Shown: positions 55,610-64,000, counted from the stretch's first letter. The stretch: DNA of 64,000 nt from Dyadobacter jiangsuensis (GCF_003014695.1 NZ_PYAS01000003.1:590077-654076), one strand, 5' to 3'. Translations and numbers: made by a program. Notes: generated by a model not told the origin, from the letters alone.

Positions 55610-58600
55610 TCAATCTACTTTAAGATCAATGGAAAACGAAGCGCCGGAAACCGATGCAGCCCGGATACGCACTTTCAGCATTCCGGCCAGTTCCCTCACA
55701 ATCACCAGCCCAATTCCATGAATTACTGGTCGATCGCCCGATGAGTCCATGTAAGTATGGTCGTCATCGCTGTTGAACCAATTCAAAATGGGTTCCGGTA
55801 ATCCGGGGCCGGTGTCAGTGACCAGCAACCTGATTACCTCACCTTCCTGGCTTGCCGTCACGATCACTGAGCCTCCGGAAGTATACTTGTTTGCATTGTC
55901 GATGAGATTGTGAAGGATGATTTTCAGCAGTTGGCTGTTTGATTTGAGAAAGAGCGTATCGGGCACGCTGTTGACAAACTTGTTTTCGAGAATTTTGAAC
56001 GAAGTATCAAAAGTGACCGCAACTTCGTCGACCAGGCTCCGCACGGCAAAGATGTCATGAGCCAGTGAATCTCCCAACATCTGCGACTTAACATAGGAAA
56101 GCATGTTTTCCAGTAAAAGGAGAACTCTTTTAGAAGATTCGTTGACACTGGAACCGATCGTTCCCACCAAATCCAGATCGCCTTTTTGAAGTAGCCCGGG
56201 CACCTTTCCCGAAGCGAATTCGATCGATCTCAGCGGGCTGCGGATGTCGTGGCTGATAGAGGCGATCAAATGCATTTGAAGGCGCGTTTGCCGCAACAGT
56301 TCCTGTTCCGACACTTTCAGTACGCGCAATGTGTCCTGCAAATTGCGGGTCCTTTCCGACACGCGCGATTCGAGTATTTTGTTCAGCCGGTCGGCTTTTT
56401 TCAGGCGTTTTTTGAAATAAAGGTAAATAGCCGCAAGAATCAGGAATACCACGGCTATCCTGAACGGCCAGGTTTCGTACCAGGCGTACGGGATGACGAT
56501 CGTGAGCGTCGTTAACCGCTGTGAATCGGGGCCAAATCCGCCATTTTTACGCAATTTCAAGGTATATGTTCCAGATGCGAGGTTATTCAGGAGCACAGAT
56601 TGCTGCTCGTTTTCGATGGGGTACCAAACGTGCCTGGCGGATGCCTTATCGTCTGACGATACCATATAATATAGTTGCTGGTTTCGGCGGTCGCCCTGGT
56701 AGGGCGACGAAACGAACACCTTGATATCGTTGACGTCCGTGAGCTCGATTCGGGAGCCATTCACGGGAACCTGCCTGGAATCTGCCTCTACGCGGTCGAT
56801 GAAGATTTTTGAACCGGGCGTGTCGATGGGCGTTTCCTCGGGTTTGAAAAACACCATCCCGTCAATAGAGGGCAACGACATATACCCGTTGCGCAGGCGT
56901 ACCGCGCAGGGCTGGCAGCCTCCATTGAATTCGTTTGTGCGAAAGCCGCTTTGCTTGTTGTATCGATGGTAGTAGAGCCGGGTACTGTCGCGGTGGCTGA
57001 TGTAATCCAGCAGGTCGCGGCGAAGCACGCGGAACAGCCCGTTATTGGTAGGAATCCAGAAGTAACCTTTTTTGTCGCTTATAATGCAATGCGCGTTTGC
57101 GAGGGAACGGTCCCTGTCGATCGGAAACCGGGTTACCTTGCCGTTTTTTAATACGAAAAAGCCGTTTTCATAGGTAGTAAACCAAAGTTCGCCAGGCCGC
57201 TCCAGCCACAAACTCCTGAGATAGTTTTTGGCGGCTGCCGGGGTTCTGGACAAGGTTTTGCGGGCAAGATCTACCCTGTATAAATCCCAATAGGTAGCGA
57301 CCCAGAGGATGTCTTTGCCCTCCCGTAGAATGTGTGAGATGCGGAGCATTCTATGTGTATAGCTGTGTACCGTCGCTCCCTGCTCTTCGGGATCGATATA
57401 TTTCAAACCAGCCGAATACGTGCCAATCCAGATGCGGCCGGTATCGTCCTGGTACAATACGGTAATGTCATTTTCCAGGGGCCAGCTAGCTTTCACCTTT
57501 TGACCACTTTTGTCGAGGCGGTACAGCCGCCTGTAACCTGACAGCCAGATATCGCCTGAGTGGTCCCTTACCATCACAAACCGTTCCAATGCCTTCCCAA
57601 CCGGGTTGGGAAGGACATTTAAAATGTTTTGGTTTTCCTTACCTTTCCCAAGTATGTGGAAAGACGGCGTTAACACGGTGCTGTCCGAAAATGCCGCATG
57701 GGCGTAGTAGACGTTCGCGCCCGGATCAGCGGCACCGGTAACCAGGGTTTCAAAAACCTCGAAGTCGAAAATGTAGAAGCCGCTGTTCATCGTGCCCAGG
57801 TATAGCCGTCTCTGTGGGCCTTGATAGAAAACAGAAGTGACGCTATTGCGATCAAAGTCGAAATCGCTCAGCAGAAGTTTGGTAACGAAACGGCCCGGTG
57901 AGGCCTCCGATAGCTGGAATAAATGCCCTTCCTGATAAATGAATGAATCACCTGAAAGTTCGTCCGCAAAGACCTTATATTGTTTGCGCAAGTCGGGCCT
58001 TGCCGACTCCCCGGGCGCTGGCACGAGTGAAACCTCTCCGCCCACGATAGCCGTGCCTGCGGAGGCCACGAGCCGTATATGGCCCTTCTCGTCGTCATGG
58101 TACAGATTTGTTCCTACCCTGAAAAGCCGGATGGGCGAGGGGATTCCGGTCATGTATCTCTTTTGCAGTTTCCAGTTACGGTAAAGCTCGATTTTTCCAC
58201 CGGACGTCCATATGAAAAAGTCCCCGTTTGATTCCGGGAGCAGAAATACGCAATACTCGGGTATCCAGTCCTTATGCCACGGGTCCGGCAACCCCAGTGT
58301 GTACATCAGTCCCCGAGACTTTTCATCCCACTTGAACATCTTGAGAAGATGCTCTTCCATTGGGTTTTTATCGACATTAGCCTGCCCGTCAGCTATCCGG
58401 ACGTGGTTTTTGCCGCCGTCACCCAGCGCATATAACCGGTCCGGTTTTCCTTCAATATCCCCGGTAAAACCTATAAAGGCGTTATACTCAAGTTTAAAAC
58501 GGTCTTTTCCGAAAGTAACGAACGACTGGCCGTCGAACCGGGCCAATCCCATGTTGGTAGTAAGCCAAATGTAGCCATCTCGGTCCTGGGTAATCGAGTT

Positions 58601-58729
58601 GACCGAATTCTGCGGCAGACCGTCTTCGCTGGTGTAATGGCGGACATTGTATTTTGGAGCGTTCGCGGGAATTTGCGAAGCGGCTGGAATCATCAGCATT
58701 TGAAGCAGAACAAAGAAATAGAATCTCAC
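55610..58729 (-). CDS. Propeller-type membrane sensor histidine kinase
   Basis: I start at GTG 58729, which yields the signal peptide MRFYFFVLLQMLMIPAASQ; the frame stays open to an ATG at 58900 but that adds 57 unrelated residues and would bury the signal. The roughly 1039-residue protein has Reg_prop blades (HYTSEDGLPQNSVNSITQDRDGYIWLTT onward), a Y_Y_Y domain (about 650-735) and a membrane helix (FRIAVVFLILAAIYLYF). A HisKA segment follows with the His in A-S-I-S-H-D-I-R-S-P-L (about residue 824), then HATPase_c (LHNLIDNANKYTS, DTGPGLP). Unlike the hybrid at 20788 it lacks receiver and AraC domains, and no response regulator gene is adjacent, so it is an orphan here. Confidence 0.9.
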   Translation of the reverse strand: MRFYFFVLLQMLMIPAASQIPANAPKYNVRHYTSEDGLPQNSVNSITQDRDGYIWLTTNMGLARFDGQSFVTFGKDRFKLEYNAFIGFTGDIEGKPDRLYALGDGGKNHVRIADGQANVDKNPMEEHLLKMFKWDEKSRGLMYTLGLPDPWHKDWIPEYCVFLLPESNGDFFIWTSGGKIELYRNWKLQKRYMTGIPSPIRLFRVGTNLYHDDEKGHIRLVASAGTAIVGGEVSLVPAPGESARPDLRKQYKVFADELSGDSFIYQEGHLFQLSEASPGRFVTKLLLSDFDFDRNSVTSVFYQGPQRRLYLGTMNSGFYIFDFEVFETLVTGAADPGANVYYAHAAFSDSTVLTPSFHILGKGKENQNILNVLPNPVGKALERFVMVRDHSGDIWLSGYRRLYRLDKSGQKVKASWPLENDITVLYQDDTGRIWIGTYSAGLKYIDPEEQGATVHSYTHRMLRISHILREGKDILWVATYWDLYRVDLARKTLSRTPAAAKNYLRSLWLERPGELWFTTYENGFFVLKNGKVTRFPIDRDRSLANAHCIISDKKGYFWIPTNNGLFRVLRRDLLDYISHRDSTRLYYHRYNKQSGFRTNEFNGGCQPCAVRLRNGYMSLPSIDGMVFFKPEETPIDTPGSKIFIDRVEADSRQVPVNGSRIELTDVNDIKVFVSSPYQGDRRNQQLYYMVSSDDKASARHVWYPIENEQQSVLLNNLASGTYTLKLRKNGGFGPDSQRLTTLTIVIPYAWYETWPFRIAVVFLILAAIYLYFKKRLKKADRLNKILESRVSERTRNLQDTLRVLKVSEQELLRQTRLQMHLIASISHDIRSPLRSIEFASGKVPGLLQKGDLDLVGTIGSSVNESSKRVLLLLENMLSYVKSQMLGDSLAHDIFAVRSLVDEVAVTFDTSFKILENKFVNSVPDTLFLKSNSQLLKIILHNLIDNANKYTSGGSVIVTASQEGEVIRLLVTDTGPGLPEPILNWFNSDDDHTYMDSSGDRPVIHGIGLVIVRELAGMLKVRIRAASVSGASFSIDLKVD

Positions 58730-58934
58730 GGGCACTGGGAAACGGGTAAACTTGATTGTTGGGGCAAAAAAGGCGAAATCATCGTAGATAGATGATAAAG
58801 AAACAATAGGGAATCGGTAATTGCCAGCCGAAATGATAGAAATTATTCTATCGTTCAATGAAATTGATACGGGTAGCAGACTGGTAGCACGTGCCATCAT
58901 TAGTGCTGCACGCGGTTCACGATACAGCTCCTGC

Positions 58935-59249
58935 TCGCTGGTATAATAGGTTTTCCGCTAGCATCGGGCTGCTTTCTTTGTGCGCATTCAAAAAATCTCA
59001 GACCTCGCCGGCAATGATATCCGGATGCATCCCTCAAACTGTCTTCCAGGTTGTTATTCGATGAGGTTAGTACATTCTCTAACAATAGTTTAGCAAGCCG
59101 AACGAGTTCCGATTTAGGCCAGCCTCGCAGAGCCAGATCCAAATGAAGCGCGTGGCGGTAGCTGCGTGATACAATTGTACATCTGGCCAACCACGCATAG
59201 ACAGGTGGTTGTACGTAATTTTTGGCATCTCTGCACCAGTGCATTTCAT
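58935..59249 (-). pseudogene. Possible decayed four-helix copper-storage (Csp-like) gene
   Basis: From ATG 59249 on the minus strand one frame reads M-K-C-T-G-A...Y-N-H-L...D-V-Q-L; a second frame carries L-H-L-D-L and later Y-H-C-R-R-x6-E-C-A-Q. These pieces fall in the order of the Csp-type bundle (K-C-x-x-A-C...C-N-H-C...D-V-Q...L-D-L...H-C-R-R-C...E-C-A), but most Cys are lost and frames are broken. This is a weak, eye-made match; a 114-codon frame covering part of it may simply be chance. Confidence 0.3.
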
Positions 59250-59513
59250 GTGTAATTAGGCAGACATCGGTTTCAAAGGGTCACTATTGATCCAAATTGG
59301 GCTGGAAAAAGAAAATTTAGTCAAAAATGCGTCTCCGAGATCGTTTTGGAACAAAAATGCTCTTTTTGACATCCTGCGGACTAGTTTTTGCTAGATCAAG
59401 ACGTTTATGCCTCAAAAGCTGCCTTTTTTCGCTCGGGAGCAGTTATACATCGATGAAATTGGTGGTCAGATTTCTGTCCTGAACCTTATTAATCATTGTT
59501 CATAGAGTTAACC

Positions 59514-59569
59514 AAATTTTTTCTTGCAAGCCCCTCTCACAATTACGGAGGATTTGCAAGAAAAAATTT
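59514..59569. repeat. Perfect 16-bp inverted repeat
   Basis: AAATTTTTTCTTGCAA (59514-59529) is exactly complementary to TTGCAAGAAAAAATTT (59554-59569), 24 bases apart, with CCTC/GAGG further inside. It sits in an intergenic stretch of about 700 bases. It could be a terminator or leader hairpin, or the trace of a small mobile element. Confidence 0.7.
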
Positions 59570-59629
59570 AGAAGCTGTCAAAATGATTTTAAAGGGTTCT
59601 TGTTTCGGAGAGAGGCTATAATTCGCATG

Positions 59630-60034
59630 CTACAGGAGGTCATTCAGTCTTTTTGGCCCTCGATCTGGGTTTGTTGCGCTGGCTACGGTAACAACAGGAT
59701 GCAAGGTTGCCTGGGCAAAATGTCCGCCGCCGTCAGGGGTTTCAGCTATTGTGCCGGTAGCCTGGTCAACGTAAGCAGTGACGACGACACCGCTAACTGC
59801 GCATAGGTGCAGGTAAGAGAGCATATGGCAGCTCGACAGCGCGGATAACTGCATTTCTTCTGGATTATGTTTGGTTTTGTCACCACGAAATGAAGGGTCA
59901 GATGAGCTTTCTATATCAGGTTTTCCTTCAATTTGTATGGTATGAGCCCGCTCGTACGAACGGTAGGAATTGGTGCCTGTACCGAGATTACCTGTCCCGC
60001 GGACTGTTAGGGCGTAGCTGTGCTGAGTTTTCAT
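59630..60034 (-). CDS. OsmC-family protein, C-terminally truncated
   Basis: The 134-residue frame matches the OsmC/Ohr-type peroxide-reductase family: YALTVRGTGNLGTGTNSYRSYERAHTI, F-R-G-D-x-x-x-x-N-P-E-E, and the first reactive Cys in L-S-S-C-H-M-L-S-Y-L. Similarity runs to HPVVTVA and K-R-L-N-D-L-L, then a TAG stop interrupts; the next codons (H-A-N-Y) look like the start of the lost H-A-N-x-x-C-F-I-A-N-S tail. The second catalytic Cys is therefore missing and the protein is probably inactive as a peroxidase. A single base change (TAG from CAG) could explain the stop, though the tail beyond also diverges. Confidence 0.75.
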   Translation of the reverse strand: MKTQHSYALTVRGTGNLGTGTNSYRSYERAHTIQIEGKPDIESSSDPSFRGDKTKHNPEEMQLSALSSCHMLSYLHLCAVSGVVVTAYVDQATGTIAETPDGGGHFAQATLHPVVTVASATNPDRGPKRLNDLL

Positions 60035-60397
60035 TTGATAAATCTGTTTGGATTAAAATTGCCAAGATCTATTTGCGCTTACCGAGTCCAATTTATCCAA
60101 AAAACAGGGCTCCAATTTCGAGAGTGGGATTTCGATTTTTTAGTAGTAGTTACGATTGGTCTGATGTTTGGCTAATCCAATCTCGTAAAAAGTAGTCGAA
60201 AGGCAGCCCCATCTGGGCGATTTGGATGTTATGCCGGAGAGGCACCTCCTGTCAAGAGCCGATCATTTCAACGTTTGCCGTTAATTTCTCCGGCCAATAC
60301 GAAGGGAAAAAAGTTTTGTCTCGTCTTCGGGGTATGACATAAGGCTGTCACCGGCCATTTCCAACTTTGTGAAAACAAAATCGTTAAGACAAGCAAA
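60035..60397. other. Intergenic stretch, no gene called
   Basis: This stretch of about 360 bases lies between the divergent OsmC-like and RidA genes. A short minus-strand frame (NIQIAQMGLPFDYFLRDWIS) hints at debris of another gene; no regulatory motif is convincing. Confidence 0.4.
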
Positions 60398-60790
60398 ATG
60401 GAAAAGAAAACAACCGATCCCTGGCAGTGGGGTAAGTACACTAGTTCAGTGCAGGCAGTTGAAATCAAACAGGCGGAAGGCACCCTTTACTGCTCGGGAC
60501 AAGTGGCTATCGATGCTAATGGTCAGCCTATCTCGGCAGATATGAACACACAGCTTGTGGCTACGATCCAGAATTTGGAGCAGCTCATCAGCGAGGCAGG
60601 TTACGAGCCGGGTGGGATTGTGCGGCTGAATGTTTACACGACCTCTACCGAGGAGTTCTTTGCCAGCTGCTTACCAACTTACCAGACCTGGATAGCAAAG
60701 TATGGAATTCAGCAAGCCACGACCATGCTGGAAGTGAAAGCTTTATTTGGTGGCCTGACTATCGAGCTGGAAGTCACAGTGGTAAAATAA
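60398..60790 (+). CDS. RidA/YjgF family imine deaminase-like protein
   Basis: The 130-residue protein has the RidA fold pattern: an early Y-C-S-G-Q-V-A-I-D strand, the conserved Arg in G-I-V-R-L-N-V-Y-T, and the final T-M-L-E-V-K-A-L-F...I-E-L-E-V-T-V. Classical RidA hydrolyses reactive enamine/imine intermediates of PLP enzymes and forms a trimer. This copy belongs to a more divergent RidA subgroup (starting with W-Q-W-G-K-Y), so substrate is unsure. It stands alone, followed by a hairpin. Confidence 0.88.
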   Translation: MEKKTTDPWQWGKYTSSVQAVEIKQAEGTLYCSGQVAIDANGQPISADMNTQLVATIQNLEQLISEAGYEPGGIVRLNVYTTSTEEFFASCLPTYQTWIAKYGIQQATTMLEVKALFGGLTIELEVTVVK

Positions 60791-60801
60791 TGATTTCGTA
60801 T

Positions 60802-60837
60802 CCCGACAGAAAGCCAGAGGATTGGCTTTTTGTCGGG
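60802..60837 (+). terminator. Hairpin after RidA gene, probable terminator
   Basis: CCCGACA-G-AAAGCCA pairs with TGGCTTT-T-TGTCGGG around a short loop, 11 bases after the RidA stop. There is a T-run inside the 3' arm but none after it. Confidence 0.6.
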
Positions 60838-60921
60838 CAATCACAGGCAGCTATTGGGAATGTTTGAAAATCAGGAAAAATGCTTTTCTTCATGCGGTAT
60901 TGCCAAAATCGATCGTGACAA

Positions 60922-61521
60922 ATGAGCGCTAAAGAAACAGAAGTATTTTGCCCTGCTAACCGGCAGCAATGGCGGCAGTGGTTAATTCAAAACCATATCA
61001 GCAAAGGTTCTGTATGGCTGGTGTATTACAAGAAAGGCGCGAATGTTTCCACCATCACATGGAGTGAAGCGGTAGACGAAGCGCTTTGTTTTGGGTGGAT
61101 AGACAGCCTTGCAAGGCCGCTGGACGCGGAGCGATACATGCAGTTTTTCAGTAAACGAAAGCCTGGCGGCGGCTGGTCTAAAATCAACAAAGAAAAGATT
61201 TTGCGGTTGACTCGTGTTGGGTTAATGACACGTGCCGGCTTGGAGGCTATCGCTGTTGCGAAGCAAAACGGGTCATGGTCACTACTCGACAAGGTTGAAG
61301 AACTGATCGTGCCTGATGATCTGGAAAGCGCGTTGGCAAAAAGTGATGTCGCATATTCATTCTTTGAAAATCTAGGCCGGTCGGATAAACGGAACCTTTT
61401 GCAATGGATTGCTTTTGCCAAGCGGCAAGAGACACGTCAGAAGCGGATTGACGAAATTGTTGAATATGCCAGCAAGAAAATGAAGCCCAGTATCCTTAGC
61501 TGGAAAAAAAAAGCTGGCTGA
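60922..61521 (+). CDS. YdeI/OmpD-associated family protein
   Basis: The 199-residue protein shows the YdeI/OmdA pattern: W-R-Q-W-L-I-Q-N-H, G-S-V-W-L-V-Y-Y-K-K, W-S-E-A-V-D-E-A-L-C-F-G-W-I-D-S, F-S-K-R-K-P-G-G-G-W-S-K-I-N-K, and a helical C-terminus ending in the basic R-Q-K-R-I-D-E-I-V-E-Y-A-S-K-K. Family members are cytoplasmic and of unclear function, linked to antibiotic and peptide resistance in enterobacteria. Its stop overlaps the start of the WYL regulator by one base (ATGA), so the two are translationally coupled and the regulator may control it. Confidence 0.88.
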   Translation: MSAKETEVFCPANRQQWRQWLIQNHISKGSVWLVYYKKGANVSTITWSEAVDEALCFGWIDSLARPLDAERYMQFFSKRKPGGGWSKINKEKILRLTRVGLMTRAGLEAIAVAKQNGSWSLLDKVEELIVPDDLESALAKSDVAYSFFENLGRSDKRNLLQWIAFAKRQETRQKRIDEIVEYASKKMKPSILSWKKKAG

Positions 61522-62501
61522 TGAATGATCTGGAAACGACGCGCCTTTCGCGACTTGTGATGCTATTGACGCTGCTTCAAACCAAGCGCGTGGTCACCGC
61601 CTCCGAGCTAGCAGACCGTTTTTCTGTCAGCACCCGGACCATTTATCGGGACATCAGGACACTTGAAGCGGCTGGGGTACCGGTCGTTACGCTGGAAGGG
61701 AAGGGGTATTCTTTAATGGAAGGGTACCGCATCCCTCCTGTCATGTTTACGCGGGAGCAGGCCACGGCGCTGCTAATTGCCGAAAAGCTTGCTGCCAACC
61801 TTACTGATCCACCGACTGCGGAGCTAATCCTTGCGGCTATGGACAAGCTACGGGCTGCGCTTCGGTATGCTGATAGGGACCACCTCGAGAAAGTATCCGG
61901 CCAGATTGAGGTGATGGAGCTTGTTATGCCGCCGGATCAGCCGAATTCGTACCAACAATTGGTTGCTGCCGTTACATCGCGGCGCGTTGCTCAAATCAAT
62001 TATCAGGCTGCCGAAACCGGTGAGTTGACCAGTCGCGAAATCGAGCCAATAGGGTTATATCTGAGCCAACAATGGCATGTAATAGCCTACTGCCGTCTCA
62101 GGCAAGCATTTCGTGACTTCAGGCTCGACCGCATCGCTTCGCTTACAATATCCGAAGAGAACTTTTTACCCCGCTCGCAGACTTTACAGCAATATTGGGA
62201 TCAGCAGGTAAAACGAAATGGCAAGCAGAAAGTGGTAATCCGTTTCGACCCTTCGCAGTTACCCGCCGCGCAGGTCCGGCATTTTCAAGATACCAAGCAT
62301 AGGTACGGTTGGACCCATGAGCAGATTTTGCCCGACGCGACTCTGGAAGTGTTATTTTTGGTAGGCTCGTTGCCTTATCTGGCAGCCTGGCTGTTACCCT
62401 TTGCGGCAGCCGTAACGGTTTTGGAGCCTGCGGCGCTGAGCGCTCATCTATCCGATCTTGCGATGCAAGTGTATCGCCGTTTCTGTGTGAGCGGGCCATG
62501 A
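61521..62501 (+). CDS. YafY-type HTH/WYL transcriptional regulator
   Basis: The 326-residue protein has an N-terminal HTH_11 domain (VTASELADRFSVSTRTIYRD) and a WYL domain with I-G-L-Y-L-S-Q-Q-W-H-V-I-A-Y-C and F-R-L-D-R-I, plus a C-terminal WCX-like extension. WYL proteins sense nucleotide-like or other small ligands and often respond to DNA damage. The start overlaps the stop of the YdeI-family gene by one base. No operator was identified. Confidence 0.92.
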   Translation: MNDLETTRLSRLVMLLTLLQTKRVVTASELADRFSVSTRTIYRDIRTLEAAGVPVVTLEGKGYSLMEGYRIPPVMFTREQATALLIAEKLAANLTDPPTAELILAAMDKLRAALRYADRDHLEKVSGQIEVMELVMPPDQPNSYQQLVAAVTSRRVAQINYQAAETGELTSREIEPIGLYLSQQWHVIAYCRLRQAFRDFRLDRIASLTISEENFLPRSQTLQQYWDQQVKRNGKQKVVIRFDPSQLPAAQVRHFQDTKHRYGWTHEQILPDATLEVLFLVGSLPYLAAWLLPFAAAVTVLEPAALSAHLSDLAMQVYRRFCVSGP

Positions 62502-62533
62502 TGGCGTAGCACGCTTCATTTTATGCTTGGTGA

Positions 62534-62763
62534 CTAGTTCAATGCAATCGACTGGTCAGTATGACTTACGGCCCATTTGCTATCAACCGAACCGTCCTTG
62601 TATCTGACTGCGTTATTTTTCTTGTTGATGATCTGGTAGCTCGGAACGTATCGGATGAACCTGTGATAGTCACCTGCCGGGGGCGCTTTTGAAGCCAGAC
62701 ACCGACTAGTGAGCCTAAATCTGGTTTTTCGGGCGTACGATCTGATTGATAGAAGGACGACAT
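62534..62763 (-). pseudogene. Frameshifted remnant of a small lipocalin-like gene
   Basis: The minus strand reads K-P-D-L-G-S-L-V-G-V-W-L-Q in one frame and then K-A-P-P-A-G-D-Y-H-R-F-I-R-Y-V-P-S-Y-Q-I-I-N-K-K-N-N..S-K-W-A-V-S-H-T-D-Q-S-I-A-L-N in another before a stop at 62534-62536. The L-V-G-V-W...Y-x-I-I-N order is that of small Bacteroidota lipocalin-like/DUF4488-type proteins. The frameshift shows decay or sequence error. Confidence 0.45.
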
Positions 62764-62849
62764 GTGAAACGCTTCAAAGTGAAATAACTAATTGTTGAGT
62801 AAGTATTTGATATACTGCCCTTTCGAATGAAATATATCGAAGGTGACAT

Positions 62850-63926
62850 ATGAGGCCAGAATTTTTCATTGGAATCGATATCTCATCTTTCTCCCAAGTC
62901 CCCACGCGGACAATAAACCCCGAGAATCTTTTGGAATATCAACGCTTCAAAGATGTGGCTGGGAAAAAAGCAGTATCTATTGATTTACCAACCGTGGATG
63001 CAGCCGCTTTGCTTGCCGAGGATGAAAGAGAAAGGAAAATGGACATACCCGAGCGTTTTGGAAAAGCCCTTGATGTGGATATAGATTTATCAAAAAGCGG
63101 GACATGGGAAACCGTACCAGGAGGGCGTATTTGGCGGGTTCAGATAAATGCTCCGGGAGCAAAGACCATCAATATGATATTTGACCGTTTCTTCCTGCCG
63201 GAAGGCGCGCAGGTATTCGTAACTAATGCAGAGCGTACTATGGTTTCCGGCCCAATTGACGTAACACAAAACAACGAGTACCGGAAATATTCAACCAGCC
63301 TAATTAAAGGGAGTTCCATGCTCATCGAGCTGTATGAACCTGAAAGTGTCAAGACCCAATCCGAACTACATATCTCAAAAGTTATTCATGGCTACAAGCT
63401 AACACCGTTTGCTGGATTTGGGGAATCCGCCCCCTGTAATGAGAATGTCACCTGTCAGGCTTTTGCCGCCTGGCAGGACGAGGCCAATATGGTGGCGATG
63501 GTGCTTTTGCAAGATAATACCAGATGGTGCTCAGGGTCGCTTCTCAACAACGCGTGCCAGAACTTCAGACCAAATTTCCTGACCGCGTTCCATTGCCTTG
63601 ATAACAATGGGAACGGCGTTGCCGACCAGGGGGAGATCACGGCCGCTCAAAACTGGCAATTCATGTTTCAATATATCAGCCCTCAGTGCAATCCAAGTGT
63701 AAATGACCCCAACTTCTTTACATTTTCAGGCTCTACCTTTCGTGCGGGATGGAACGTTTCGGATTTCGCCCTGGTGGAACTAAATCAAAGGCCTACCGCG
63801 AGTAGCGGAATACGCTATGCCGGTTGGTCCAGGGCCACAACAGCACCAACGTCGTCTGCCAGCTTGCACCATCCCAAAGGAGATGTAATGAAAGTGTCCA
63901 TTGACTGGGTATTTCGGAGAAGTTGA
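62850..63926 (+). CDS. Trypsin-like serine protease lacking both natural ends
   Basis: The protein resembles T9SS-secreted lysyl-endopeptidase/trypsin-like proteases: LPTVDAAALLAEDERE, IPERFGKALDVDIDLSKSGTWE, then the chymotrypsin-fold core with the catalytic His in F-L-T-A-F-H-C-L (about residue 247) and Asp in V-S-D-F-A-L-V-E-L (about 304). The sequence stops after H-H-P-K-G-D-V-M-K-V-S, before the expected G-D-S-G-G serine motif. The last codons come from an IS21-like element end. The N-terminus (MRPEFFIGIDISSFSQ) is not a signal peptide and an in-frame stop lies just upstream, so the leader is also lost. It is almost certainly inactive. Confidence 0.8.
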   Translation: MRPEFFIGIDISSFSQVPTRTINPENLLEYQRFKDVAGKKAVSIDLPTVDAAALLAEDERERKMDIPERFGKALDVDIDLSKSGTWETVPGGRIWRVQINAPGAKTINMIFDRFFLPEGAQVFVTNAERTMVSGPIDVTQNNEYRKYSTSLIKGSSMLIELYEPESVKTQSELHISKVIHGYKLTPFAGFGESAPCNENVTCQAFAAWQDEANMVAMVLLQDNTRWCSGSLLNNACQNFRPNFLTAFHCLDNNGNGVADQGEITAAQNWQFMFQYISPQCNPSVNDPNFFTFSGSTFRAGWNVSDFALVELNQRPTASSGIRYAGWSRATTAPTSSASLHHPKGDVMKVSIDWVFRRS

Positions 63927-64000
63927 CCACCTGATTCCGTGGCAAATTGACCACCTAATTATCTGGCGGCCGGTAGCAGAAAAAAGCTGCAGAAGCAGTT
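63905..64000. mobile_element. End of an IS21-like insertion element
   Basis: The protease gene is interrupted here and followed by two direct copies of TTGACCACCT at 63923 and 63947, 24 bases apart. Repeated terminal GACCACC motifs are typical of IS21-family ends. The transposase genes (istA/istB type) would lie beyond the window, so the family call is inference. The exact element boundary cannot be fixed without the other end. Confidence 0.6.

Noticed and set aside
55371..55613. 80-codon minus-strand frame after the propeller kinase
   Set aside because: It overlaps the kinase stop by four bases but has no recognisable features and an unlikely composition; probably chance.
1..64000. tRNA, rRNA and riboswitch genes
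   Set aside because: No cloverleaf, rRNA core or known riboswitch consensus was recognised by eye; a covariance-model search would be decisive.

Overview
The window comes from a member of the Bacteroidota, most likely the Cytophagales (Dyadobacter/Spirosoma-like). This is inferred from the C-terminal sorting domains of the type IX secretion system (T9SS), the Reg_prop/Y_Y_Y sensor kinases (one a hybrid fused to an AraC domain), the BspA-like DUF285 repeats and TTTG-type -7 promoter elements. No RNA genes, CRISPR arrays or phage modules were seen. An insertion-sequence end lies at the extreme right.

Layout. (1) 1-10.9 kb: an apparent plus-strand operon of four exported proteins (a giant beta-rich protein cut by the window edge, two fibronectin type III proteins, a small lipoprotein). 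(2) 10.9-14.4 kb: a lipoprotein and a LytTR regulator/TPR kinase pair on the minus strand. (3) 14.7-24.8 kb: a 1962-residue BspA-like adhesin of five duplicated modules, downstream of a hybrid two-component regulator that has no SusC/SusD genes beside it. (4) 25.2-32.6 kb: a kinase/LuxR regulator pair followed by a plus-strand set of unusual genes: a papain-like cysteine peptidase, two unknowns, a membrane protein, a Pro-Trp-Gly repeat protein and a metzincin-type metalloprotease. Neither peptidase has a signal peptide. (5) 32.7-38.8 kb: a T9SS protein flanked by two decayed dehydrogenase genes, then small genes and coding remnants. (6) 38.8-55.1 kb: a dense stress/low-oxygen island with five tandem-domain universal stress proteins, an alcohol dehydrogenase, two P-type ATPases, a CoA-transferase-family gene with a 5' frameshift, a small heat shock protein and two BON proteins. 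(7) 55.6-64 kb: a propeller sensor kinase, decayed genes, RidA, YdeI and WYL-regulator genes, and a serine protease gene that has lost both ends, the 3' end at an IS21-like element.

The most informative new observation is in region 6. Four intergenic CRP/FNR-type palindromes (TGA-N6-TCA) each lie with their centre 36.5 bases from the end of a TTTG-like promoter element. They precede a Usp gene, the ATPase gene, the membrane-protein/CoA-transferase/Usp operon and the three-BON gene. That spacing would put the activator near -41.5, so the island may be one regulon resembling in content the mycobacterial dormancy (DosR) set. The second candidate for an undescribed system is the signal-less peptidase cluster of region 4. 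Function statements rest on motifs read by eye; no database search was possible.
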